This document shows positions 1 through 12,800 of a stretch of DNA of 64,000 nucleotides, one piece after another. Below the pieces are notes generated by a model, which was not told where the DNA came from, did not search any database, and saw only the letters and a list, made by a program, of their open reading frames with translations. Origin of the DNA: Blastomussa wellsi (Eukaryota > Cnidaria > Anthozoa > Scleractinia > Plerogyridae); assembly GCA_947652115.1 (NCBI GenBank), contig OX393563.1, forward strand, positions 29,302,159-29,366,158, given 5' to 3'. Numbering within the stretch: position 1 is the first letter of the stretch; each line of letters opens with the position of its first letter. A program made the position numbers and the translations under genes.

Positions 1-224
1 AAGCAACAGAATATTCCAAGTTTTGAGTGCTAGAATGATACCTTTACCGGGTTCAGGTTGGTTATGAAATCTTGTTATTGATTTGACATCGATCTCATGA
101 TTGCTGATCGCTACCTTCAATTAAAGTCATCGTCATCAATTAAGAGTTCTTGTTATCATACCTTCGTTTATCCTTAGGTTGATGACGCGTGATAGGCATC
201 TAGCAATACTTTGCTAATATACCG

Positions 225-537
225 AGCATTTCCCACCCCAACCTTCACATCACAATAGACCAGACCACAATACTGGGAACTCTATGCCCTACCTTTTGCG
301 AGAAGTGTATGGGTTCTTTAACGTCACCAGCTGACCTGCTGGAGTCGGGGCCTACGGTTTATCGTCCTTATCCAAGAAGACTAGAACTTCTAACCATTTG
401 CAGGTGTCATTGAAAAGGAAGAACGTTCTTGTCAGTTATTTTAAGACCCTGAGTATTGGTGCGGGCTGGGAATCGAACCCGAGACCTCCCGCACAGTAGT
501 TCGACGCCCTTCCAACTGAGCTAACCGGTTGCCGGGT
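225..537 (-). repeat. tRNA-derived SINE, type A
   Basis: Read on the minus strand, the element opens with a tRNA-like head containing an A-box-like TTAGCTCAGTTGG and a B-box-like GGTTCGATTCC (about 537 down to 442), followed by a non-tRNA body that runs to about 225. This layout is that of a Pol III SINE of a type common in coral genomes. It lies upstream of the first NPHP1 exon I can see. I see nothing coding in 1-224 or 538-828. The body end is approximate because no target-site duplication was located. Confidence 0.65.
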
Positions 538-828
538 GTCGCGTCATGGAACGGATAAGATCTCTGTTTCAATTTTCATGATTGGATATTTAGTCTGAGA
601 GTGTGATTGGCCCTCTATAGACTTGCCATATCATAGCCCCCATTTGTCAGCTTAATCAGAGTTCGAGCCAGTTCTTCACAGCTACCGTAGTGGCCGCAAG
701 AGAATCCACTGCACTTCACTCTGACGGACAGTCCTCGACTCCACTGTTACTCACATCCTCCCATGCACGCTTTTGTTAAATGATAGAAATATTCAAATCG
801 TTATTAACAATCGCGTTTCTTTTGTTAG

Positions 829-3800
829 GAATCGATGTTCTCAGCCGACATGTAAGAATCGTAATATGGGATAACAGCAAGAAACAGGTAAACGAGCAAG
901 TTTAATTTATTTAGTAAAATTGGTACCAGAGAAAGAAGCGATTTTACTCTAATTTGTTGCAGACAAAGTATTTTCCGTTTTTATTGATATCTTCTAACAG
1001 GCCCTCAGTAATGTGCATTCAGTCCGCGCAACAACTACAGACAAAGATCAGTTAACATGGAATTTTAACCCGAAGGTAAAGAGAAGTAATCGTAACACTG
1101 CAGTCTCATATTTTGTTCCCTCACACTTTGCGTTGCACTTTGTACAAGTATCCCTGGCTATAAAGACGTGACAGACAAAGGTTTTACCTTTAGTAATTGT
1201 TGATTTTTTTTTCAGTTTTTGTCATTGAATAATGAATGAGCTTCACGATTCGCCATATGGTCGTGCGCTCCCAAGAGAAGAACTCCTTGCTTATTGAAAT
1301 AAAAGATGTTTTCATATATTATGTTATTAAAACTGTTTATGAATTAAATTTTAAAAAGATACCTTTTGATATTCATTTGGCTGCATTTTTTATTGATTTT
1401 GCTCTTTTTTTGTTTTGGTTTGTCGTTGCAGTGTGCAACCAGTGTATTTGATTCAGAGTGTCTGGCTCGAATTAATTCAAATGACGATTCCCTAGGTAAG
1501 TTCGCTGTGTACTGGTGATAACGGTTTCGCTGAGCAAAAAAGTCCACAAATACGTTATTTAAGTCAGAACGAATCTGCGCCAGGGATCGAGAGCTCTGGT
1601 CGGTCCCAAATTTTTAGCGTGGACAGAGTATTCGTTCTGTAATTTTAATCCGCGGGGTTTGAATTTTGTCTCCGCGGGGTTTGAATTTTGGGTAGACAAT
1701 GGAACGGCGCTTCTTTCCACCGGAGGTGGCCAGAGATACGTGCTGTATGAGGATTTTATTATGTACCCAACATATATGATATATTTGAAACGCTTTACAC
1801 GACATAACATATTATGGGATATATAAACCGCTTTAGACTGCATAGCAGATTATATGGATCAGGGCTAGGGTAAGGTTTCAGATTGATTATACAATAATAC
1901 ATTGGATTCATAATAATTTCCCCATACATAACGTAGCTGATCCCTGGCGCTGACCAGAAGGATCGTAGGCTCTTGGTACGAGAATGCTGACAAAATTGAC
2001 ACATGTTAGTGTTGCAATACATTGATGAATTCATTAACGGGTGAAAGTTAGCTGTTCTGGACTGCATAAGAAAGAGCAATCCCAGGTCATTGCAATTCTC
2101 GCAATACCCTGCCCTGTAAAAGGGTGCGAACCCTAGCGGAGTGGAAAACGAAAATTAATAGGATACTTGAAACGACCACTTTTGTTGTTTATAGCCAAAT
2201 CAACTGATCAACACGGGGATTCTCTCGATTGTTGCTTTACGAAATTAAAAAGACCCGTGGGGAGAATTTGCCTGTTGTCATCAAGGTTTAACTGATCTTC
2301 GTTGTTTGTTTCTTCTAGTTATTCTGTTTGAATTGAACATGCTTTATAGAAGATCGGTGAGTGTCACCTTCGGTTTATTATTTTGATGGTTAGAAGACAA
2401 TTCCCACAATTACCTGAGAAGGGTCCTCATGATAACTGTGTGTCAACTGATTTGTACGATAAGAAGTTTGTTTTTTTTTTTCAAAAATTTAGTTTGGTGT
2501 AGAAACCACCAATTGCAGAAAACTTTGACTTTTATACCGTCAAGTGAAATCCTACAGCTCTGAGTTTTTTCAGAGTTTTTTTTTTTCTCAAGTCACTTAG
2601 ATGAGAATAAGACTGTAATCCTATAATCCTATAATAAAGGTTATTGTTTATAAATCATTGCCTCTTTGATGTTCTACTGTAGTAAAACAGTCGTTTTGTC
2701 ATGTAAACTAAGAAAATATTTACCCTGGAAAGCTTCATTTTGACTGTAGTAAAACAGTGTTTTTGTCCCGTAAACTAAAAAAACTGATAGCCCGGAAAGC
2801 TTCGTTTTTACTTCTCTCAGAAGCAAAGTTAGAACTTCTATTTTAAGTGAAGGCAGCTAAGCCCTTTGCTAATCGTAAAATGATACATACCAGCGCTTCG
2901 AGTACTTATTTTCGCCACTGTGACATTCTCGCCAAAACTGACGGCTATCTCGTTTTCCCGCCGAAATATTCACACGCGCGCGCCACATCCTCGTAGTGGT
3001 CGTCGTCTTGGAATCTAAAGGCTTAACTTGATTTGAAAGTCTTTTTTGTACCACAATCAGTGTCTGTATAATATCACGAAGTTAAACGTACTTGCATTGC
3101 GAACTTTTTTTGTTTTCATTCTTGTAGTCCACTGGCGAGAAAAGCGAAGTAGCGTGTGGCTGGTGTGTGTTGAGACTGTTTGAAGAAAATGGAGCGCCCG
3201 TACCCAACAAGTAAGGCAATAGATTAAAGAAAGAACTTGTAAATTTAAATTTAAAAAGTGAAATGCGTTATCACTGTATTAGGAAACACAATAGCCTGAT
3301 TTTTCGCGCGTTGGACTCCGGATAGCACGCTCTTTGTTCTTGGGCAAGTCAGTTTCCTCAGTGCCTCTCTTAACTAGTTGAATATCGATAGGCTAACATG
3401 CCATCCAGCGGGAGTAGCAATGCTTCTAGCCACTAATGTTACAGAAACAGGAATTATGCGCCCTGGCCCGCTATTGGTGGTTTTCACTGTCACGCTATCA
3501 AAAACTAACTTCGAAACAATTCAACTACAGAAGATTAGTATTTCAGCGAGTGTAGATGATAAATAAATAAAAAAGTTCCCCAAGTCTTAGGCCTGTGCGG
3601 TGTCCCGTTCTCGAGTTATTTGCCGAAACGTTCCACGCAAATTTACAAAGCTCAGTATGGAGAGGCCATTTTTGTGTCCTACCGAGGGGCACAAATATGG
3701 CCGCTGTGATGCACGCGAAACCATCTGGAATTCAGTTGTGCTATAATAGCGACTACTTTTGGCTCATTAGCTATTATACTTACACATAAACACCACTTAT

Positions 3801-6800
3801 TATATCTGAAATGTCCAAACATCTGAAAATCGAAAGGATAGGCTTTTTCTAACAAAACAGTTTTGTCACGGTTCTCAACTTGATATCACATACGGCCGAG
3901 AACTCAAATATTCAAGAAGGTTACTATCGAGCTGACAATTTGCGAAAAGATATATTTTTAGTTAGCCTTACACCAAATGGCAACGAAAATTTAGGAGGCA
4001 TAGCGAATTTTGATTTCAGAATTGTATGACGTCACTTGAAAACCAAGAATACCCGTGAAGACAAACCAACGAGGGCTTATTTTCTTTGCGTTTGGCCATC
4101 AGGCACAAATCCTACTTGACTTTATCGTTGTCTTTTTACAGGACATACGAAATTCAACTCAATGGAGGAACTCCGTTCGACACTGGTGTAGACTTGGATC
4201 CGTCGGTCAGTTTAAAAGGTAGCGAAGAGCTCTGTTACATAAACGAAAACCTGTCAGAGGAAAGCAGAGTTCGTGAAGGAAGTAATCTTTTGAAGTCTTC
4301 CATGTTTTTCACTGTTTTTGTTTGTTGTTTCAGCAAGTAGCAGCCGCTTTCAACAAGTTGTGCGTTCAAATCGTCAGCCGAGGTTAACAGTAAAGCTTAT
4401 TTCATTTCAAAAAAGAGATATTTACGAGTAAGTCCGACGATGTTTTATAACTTTAATTTTTAAGTTAAATGTACTAACATTAGCAATTCTGTTTCAAATT
4501 TTTGATATTTAAATGTATTTCATTTGTAACCTATCGTGTCAGTGCCATTGACCTTTTCGCGCGTTATTTAAATTCTATTAATGACATCATCATCATCATC
4601 GTCGTCGTCCCCGTCATCATCGTCATCATCATCATGATCATCAACATCATCATCCTTATCACCGTCGTCATTGTCATCTACGATTAATCATTTGTATGTA
4701 TGTTTTTTGGTTCTGCTCGACTTTGTGTGTAAGAAATTGAGGCTGTCATCGAAAATCTTGCTTTTCGGTTTGGTCTCTTCCACTTGCTATCAATGAGCAA
4801 TGACTCATACAATGTTATTTTTGCATCTCTCTGTAGCATGCTACCAGACACTTTGTTAACGTGTCACATGTACGCTCAGTTCATTTCTCTGTACCGCCAA
4901 CTGCTGACAGAGATTTTAATGGACGAAGCACGCGACTCGCAAGTTGCAGGTATTTATAGTTCTTCGCAAAATCAATGGTTACTGGCTTATTTTTCCTGTG
5001 AAGGAGCATGGGCCTTAACTTCTAATAACAAGAAATTAAAGTCTCCTTTTACTTAAAGATGATTGTGTCTTGTGTTTCAGGCTTTGTTATGGATCCTGTG
5101 ATATCTACATTTCCAAAAATTCTATATGCCAGTGACGTCATGGATGCTCTAAAGGTAAGCATGTGGCTATTAAGGTAAACGAATCAACAACAAACATCCC
5201 TGCGCGTCACGCCGCAATAGGCCATTTCCAAGTTCTCGAAACTATTCATATGAATATGTGTTCAACCTGCGAGGTCATTTTTATGCAAATCTAGCCTGCA
5301 GTGCAGGCGTATTTTGGACGCGCGAGTGCAAATTTTCGTATTAGGCCGCCATCTTGGATTTGGAGCTGTGGAAGATTGGGGCGAGGAAATATTTTACGAG
5401 GGAGTAGGTGTTAAGAACAAAAAATGGGCCACCCCCACCTCGCCTCTGCACCAATCCTCTAGCAGCCAAGCGTCCAAGATGGCGGCACCGAAAACACGAT
5501 TTATTACCTAGCGTCTAGCGTTCCGCTCCATAATAACGCCTGCACTGCAGGCTAATGCAAATCAAACTTATTTTTATGTGAATGTTTCTGTAGAAGGAAG
5601 ATCAGGAAATGGCTTATTCTCGTCGTTCGTGATTATGAAAACACATACAATTGATTAGATAAAACTCAATAATAGTATATCAATTATAATATAGCGGTTT
5701 CAAAAGCTATTAGCGAATTGCTTTGGTTTTGCATTGCGACGCTTAGTGATTGGTTTAAAAATGTCGCGTCACTTTTTCAACCAATCAGAAGTAAAACCAA
5801 AACCAGTCGTGGCTTACGCGCGCATGTTTTCCCGCGCTTTGTGTCGGCTACGTGTAATTACCTCTAGTTTTGATTGGTTCACTGGAGTGTGATTGGCAAA
5901 AGTAATAACTTGGGTTTTGTTTTTACGGCACTCGATTGAAGCTCGTTCTATCTGCATAACTTTTGACTGTTTTACTACACCGCAAGACTAATTTTCTCCA
6001 ATTGTATTTATTACAGCGCTGCTGGGGCGAAAAGAACAAGCGAGAGCTCAAACGATCTCAGCGGGTAAGTAATACGAAGCAATCCTCTAGTTAGCCTCCC
6101 TCTTGTTATCAAAGCTCACCTTTTTGAAGTGGTAGCTAATTAAGGACGTTCGCGATAATTGTTTGTGCGCATCGTTACTGCGCACGCAATTCGTGTTGCA
6201 GTGTCACGCCACGTCACGCAAAGAGCATGCGCGCTGAGGAAAAACAAAGAGCCAGAAGCCGTTGCGTTAACTTTGCTTGTAGTTTACCCTATTTAATGGT
6301 CGGTGACCCCTACTTTTTCCATGAACTAATTTTATTTACAATTTTCGACGGATTGTCAAAAGAATGAACAAACGTCGAATCCTGCCATCTTGCGGCTGTT
6401 AGCCGAGTGAAAATGTGGTCGCTAAATGCGATTTTTTTCTTTAAGCTATGAAGTCAAATGATAGATCAGTACATTCCGTGGTGGGAGCCGGTGCATGATC
6501 GTGCGCGCGACTAGAATACTGCACTGAAGTTATTGTCACGTGGATGGTGAAGTAGACTATCCAGACGTTGCCAAAGTCAAATAAATTTGAAGTCATAAGT
6601 GCGATATATTTCTTTTAATGTCATTTCAATGTCCTGATACATCGAAGCAGTACACCTTAGTCAATGTATCAAGGATGCAGCTGCTAGTCTATACTGAGTA
6701 CACGTCACTGGCTACAGCATCTTCCTTCAGCTCAACAGTGTTGCCATTGGTATCTTTACGGATGTTGTTCCTGACGATGCGATGCTCCACAAAATGGGTC

Positions 6801-9800
6801 TTTGGCATCTGCACATTCTTCTTTGCCCTGAAAAAAAAAAGGTTAACAGACATTTTCAATGACCATCAATCAAACTGAAATACTCCCCAGTTTAGTAATG
6901 TTAAAAAGGCGAAAAGAGAATTTGAAGATAATAACAAGGACTTAATAGTTTCTTCACTTACAACCTGGAAAATTATTGTTTTCTTTCCAAACCAAACGAA
7001 CGATAGCCGCAATGAAGTGAGAATTAAAATGGGCATATCGAGTGTTTTCACATGACGTCACGGCGGCCATATTGGTGTCCCAAAACAAAGAAACTGGGGC
7101 GATATTGTTATCCCAAAGAAATCCTCCGAGAATTGAACTCTGTTGTTATGAAAATATCATCTTTTCCTTCAGCAAACCAATATGGCCGCTTCTCACGTGT
7201 GTGAAAATACTATGACACTGTTTCGTTTTCTGTCCTTTACAATTCTTATTGACTTAGCTTTTTCATTACTCTAAAAATACATTGAAATCTAATTTTCAGC
7301 TTTCAGCCTTAAAATATAGAACTGAAAAAATAATGTTAGTGCCTACTATGCCAACGTACTTGTAGGTAGTCGTGAATTGGCATTTGTGAAGGCCGCCTCC
7401 TTCCAGCTTTAGGAACATCGTAACATCGCCCTTCACGGTTCCGTCTTCGCGGGCAGTCATTCTCTCGGTAGATGTCTCCCAGCCTAGCGTCTTGTTTTGC
7501 ATCACAGGTCCATTGGCGGGAAAATTAACGCCGACAAATTTGGACCTGTGCTCGAAGCAGTCTCCCTTGAGGCTGTAACACCAAAGAACATCTATCAGTA
7601 TAAAGCGACGAGAAGGAAATGCACGATAGAGAAACTACTAAGAAAAAGAAATTAAGGCCATTTAACAAAAACTGAACAATTTAAAACAGTTTATGATATT
7701 AATGCCAAGTGAATTACTCTAAATTATATTATTTGTTGAAAAATAGTGCATTGTTTGTTCATAAAGCACTATGAAATAGAAATTGTCCTGTGTTTGATTT
7801 TTATAGCACGTGCAAACTGGCCTTATTATGTAATCTTTGAGATATGTAATGCATCATTATTACAAAACGCAAAGCAAAAGACAGCATAAACTTTAAAATT
7901 ACAAAGACAGTTTACCTTATGTGTGCACTGGCTGTGGCAATCGCCCCATCTTCGAACACCAACGACCTTTCCCATGACAAGCCTTCGGGAAATGCTTGTT
8001 TGAAATAGTCGGCTATGTCTGCAGGATACTTGGTAAAACATCTGTTGCCGTACATGAAGACTGCCGACAATATGTCAAACGCGAAAGGAAGGATCTCGCC
8101 ACTGGTGATGCGGAATTTAGCAGTCTGACTTCCCCTGAAATAAAACAACATCTGTATGCTCATAACTAACCTATGATCAAACGACATATTTTAATTGAAA
8201 TTTATCTTTTTCGACCTGGGGCACTTACTCGTATGGTTGGCCATCGCCTTCGCCTTCAATAGTAAAGTGGTGCTGGTTTACACTGCCATCCAGGAGAAAG
8301 ACCATCTTCATGTTTTTTGCAATTGCCTTGAATTGAATAAAAAATACGCAAAGAATGGCTTGACTGAACATACTTATAAGGTAAAGAATAAGCCTAAAGC
8401 AAAATGTGCTCAATAATGCGCACACAATAGAAGCTTATCCTGCTGAGGGGACTAGGAGTATTATTACTCCTCCTGGGCTCCATTACCAGCCGCTGTTCGG
8501 TAATCGGAGCCCGCCCTCCTCCCCTCTTCTCGGGGACGAACAAAAACCGGACACGAGAGAGCGGCGTATTTCGGGCCTATACTCCTCCTCGATTAGAAGC
8601 AAGTCAAGTGTCATGTTGCACCTAGAATTTTCACATGCATCCCGTTTAATTGAGTACAAACTAATGTTGAGCCGAAAAGTAAAGGTTATGTCTGTAAACG
8701 AACCCAGCGGCTCGTCTGCCCAGAGCTTATCCCAGTTTCGTTAGCATGTATCGACGAGGCATATTTCTACGCCCTCTGGATGGGATGCTAGTCCATCGCC
8801 GGGTTACCCTCGGGCAGTAAATTCGCCGGTACTCATTTATATTCCTGGATAGAGCGAGGTACTGTAAGAGTAAGTGTCTTGCCCAAGAACACAACGCAGA
8901 GCCCAGACTAGGGCTAAAACTCGGACCGTCCGATCCGAAGTCCAGCGCGCTAACCTTTAGGCCACCGCGCCTCCCACAATATTGATCTTCAAGGGAATAT
9001 ATATAAAAAAATATAGCTCAGGGCGAAAACCTAACTCGGCGTTTATTATTATTCTTTATAATATAGATAGGATTCTGCCCGCGCTCTGATTGGACAGAGT
9101 AACGCACATTTCCCTCGTGTTCTCAAATTCCCGTCGTGTTTTATGACGATATAATACATGGCTTAGGCTTTATTTGTTAAATAAAATATATATGATTTTT
9201 ATGCTTATTTTATTGCTCGCCATCTGTTGCCACAATTAGCTGTTATAATTCTTATTCTAACGTACGGTTTTCTCACAGAAAGTAATTTAGAGGTTTGTTT
9301 CCGTTTCTTGCTTTTTCGCTAAGAACTTAGCACTGAATTCAGACTTAGTTGTCCCGTTTCATCTGGTTTTAAGCTGTTCTCTGTGAGATGAGGTTGGCAT
9401 CCAAACTACGACTCAAAGGTTTTTTAACATATTTAGCAAGAAAAGAAGGATAAAACCTTTAATTGAATCGCTATCTCTCCTTAAAAACAATGTCGAGTTT
9501 TAAAAGCTAAGTTACGTTCTGTGTTTAATATAATCATTAAATGCTCTTAACTTTTGAAACTGAAATGTGTGGTAACCTTCCTGCAGCGTGGCCGAGTGGT
9601 TAGGGCGCCGGACTTGAAATCCGGAGGTCACGGGTTCAAGTCCCGCTCTAACCACTTAGCTGGAGTTGTTTCTTGGTGGGCCCTAGTTCAACTCCTCGGT
9701 CATGCTTGTATATAGCCAACTGGTCCGCCTCCCGCCAGTTGGGATTTTCAAGATTGTTATGTTTATTTGAAATATTTGTTTCCCTCAGTTTAAGTGGCAT

Positions 9801-12800
9801 GTCTGAGAATTAGCTTGATGTAGCTAAGTGCATGACCACTATAATCATTCATTTGACATTTTTTTGACATTTGACGAAACGTCTTACTGATACTTTGAAA
9901 ACGGATGCTTTTAAAATGCCAGATGCATGGATCCAGTAAATTTTCACTCATTTAATTTACTTTGAAAGATCATAAATCTCTTCAAGTTGTTGCTTGAAAA
10001 TAAAACAATCTCTTTAAGAAGCCATATATTGGGAGTGGCATTCAACGAAATCTTTAAACGGATGCTACCTTTTCCTCAGATTTGTTTCAAAATTCGGCAC
10101 GCCTTATATTCAAAAGTAGACTTAGCCATCTAAAATGCTAGCTGCAGTTATTCTACGACTCACTTACTTGCTTTGACAGAGACATGCTGCTCAAATTATC
10201 TCTTCTTGTCGCTACTTGAAATGGAAAAATCTCTTTCGCCTGTAGTCGAAGTTTACTCAGTCACTGAGTCGCTCAACTTTAAGGTTTGTCGATTTTATAG
10301 CCGAAGAAAAGAAGTAAAAAAGCAAAGTGATGATTGACATATGAAAGCAAGTATGTCGAGTATCATTACCGCACATACCATCATCATTAAGGCAAATACC
10401 ATGTACGTTCGCCACCGATTGATGCATTGCCAACTTAAATGTGAGTTAATATAAATGTCAAACAATATGTTGTTGGCATTGCCTAGTATATCTTAATTCT
10501 TGAACTCTTAGGTAAGTTTTTAGGTCTATGAACGATACCTCAGGGGCACTGGTCAATTCAAATCGGTCTACATTCGGATGCAAACTCTCTATCCAAAGTT
10601 TGAACAAAATTATTTTGTTTAAGTAGTCGTTTCAATGGCTAAACGTAGTCCAAACGAAGCGCCATCCCCCGCAGCTCTTAAGAGAGTAATTCATCAGGGT
10701 TTTGACATTGAATATATTGACACGTGCAGTACAGAGAAACCCAAGAAGAAAACAAAATTAAGCTAAGTGAAATCAAAACCTCTTTAGGCCCGGTGCCTCG
10801 TGCCACTTTCACAGATTTTTACAAGTCTGTAGTCAGCTATATTTTTTAACTTTTATATACAGCTGTTTGTAGACAGCGTCACTCATATGAACCCATGTTA
10901 AATGCATGCAGCCATCTTCTATTCCTTTAATGACCACGATAATATTACTCGCCCAGTTATGTTTTCGCCTTGAGCTATGTTTTGATATTCTTGTCCGCTC
11001 AACATTGGTTTATAAACAATTGAACGTTTCTTTTTTAAGTTGCAGCCGAGGAACATAAAAGTTATAAAATATAGCTGACTAAATTAAAGACTTGTAGGAA
11101 TCTGTGAAAGTGGCACGAGGCACTGGGCCGAAAGAGGTTTTGATTTCACTTAGCTTAATTTTGTTTTCTTCTCGGGTTTCTCTGTACTGCACGGGTCAAT
11201 ATAATTAATGTCAAAACCCTTATTGATTATTGTCTTAAGAGCTGCGGGGAATGGCGCTTCGTTTGGACCACGTTTAGCCATTTTAAACAAAATTATTGTG
11301 TTCGAACTTTGGATAGAGAGTTTGCATCCTAATGTAGACCGATTTGAATTGACCAGGTCCCCTGAGTTATCACTCATGGACCTGAAAACCTACCTAAGAT
11401 TTCAAGAATGAAGATATACTGGGCTATACCAACTACATATTGTTTGACATTTATATTAACTCACATTTAAGTTGGCAATGCATCAATAGGCGGCGAACGC
11501 ACATGGTATGTGCGATAATGATAATGTGCTTTCATATGTCAATCATCACTTTGCTTGTTTTGTTTCTTTTCTCCGGCTAAAAGATCGGCAAACCTTAAAG
11601 TTGAGCAACTTAGTGATTGAGTAAACTACGACTAGAGGCGAAAGAGATTTTTCCATTTCAAGTAGCGACAAGAAGAGATAATTTGATCAGCGTGTCTCTG
11701 TCAAAGCAAGTAAGTGAGTCGTAGAATAACTGCAGCTGGCATTTTAGATGGCTAAGTCTACTTTTCAATGTAAGGCGTGCCGAATTTTGAAACAAAACTG
11801 AGGAAAACGTAGCATCCATTTAAAAACTTAGTTGAATGCAACCCCCTACATAAGGCTTTTTAAAGAGATTGTTTTATTTCCGAGCAACCACTTGAAGAGA
11901 TTTATGATCTTTTGGAGTAAATTAAATGAGTGAAAATTTACAGAATACATGCTACTTGCATCCGTTTTCAAAGTATAAGTAAGGCGTTTCATATTTTGAA
12001 ATATGCAGGAATTGTACCACACGTCTCAGTTTCAAAGTTAAGGACATTTTATGATTATTAAACACAGAACTTAGCTTTTAAAAGTCGACATATCTTTTTT
12101 CAGGAGAGATGGCGATTCAATTTATGGTTTAACCTTCCTTTCTTGCTAAAAATGTCCGTGAAAGTACGCAAACGTAAAAAACCTTTGATTCGTAGTTTGG
12201 ATGCCAACCTCATCTCACAGTGAACATCTTAAAAGCAGATGAAACTGAACAACTAAGTCTGAAGTCAGTGCTTAGTTCTTAGGGAAAAAACAACAAACGG
12301 AAACAAACCTCTATATTACTTTTTGTGAGAGAACCGTATTTTAAAATAAGAATTATAAGAGCGAATTGTGGCAACAGCAGGTGAGCAATAAATTTGGCAT
12401 GAACATCAGATATATTTCATAGAATGCTGTTACACGCCCAGTTGCGTTTTAGCCCGGGGCTATATTTTTATATTCCCTTGAAGATCAATATTGTGGGAGG
12501 CGCGGTGGCCTAACGGTTAGTGCGCTGATCTTCGGATCGGACGGTCCGAGTTTTAGCTCTAGTCTGGGCTCTCCGTTGTTTTCTTGGGCAAGACACTTTA
12601 CTCTTAAGGTACGTCGCTCTATCCAAGGCAGGAGGATAAATGGTTAGCGGAAATTTTACTACCGGAGGGTAACCCTGCGATGGACTAGCATCCCATCCGT
12701 GGGTCGTAGAAATACGCCTAGTCGGTTAGTGCTAAGGTAGCCGGAATAGAACTCCAGCCACTATCTCATATGAGCCACTAGGTTCGTATACAGACTTGAC

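Noticed and set aside
4502..4687. Ile/Val-rich membrane-like peptide
   Set aside because: Produced by the CAT/CGT microsatellite in an NPHP1 intron.
9586..9660. A functional tRNA-Ser(UGA) gene
   Set aside because: The anticodon arm and B box are good, but the acceptor stem does not pair convincingly and the sequence continues into a SINE body with an AT-rich tail.
10635..10766. A 43-codon frame ([10 protein letters not shown]... ending KKTKLS) present in both palindrome arms
   Set aside because: Between the arms about nine of ten codon differences change the amino acid, and the third copy near 21,680 is frameshifted. This is the pattern of neutral drift and not of a conserved small protein.
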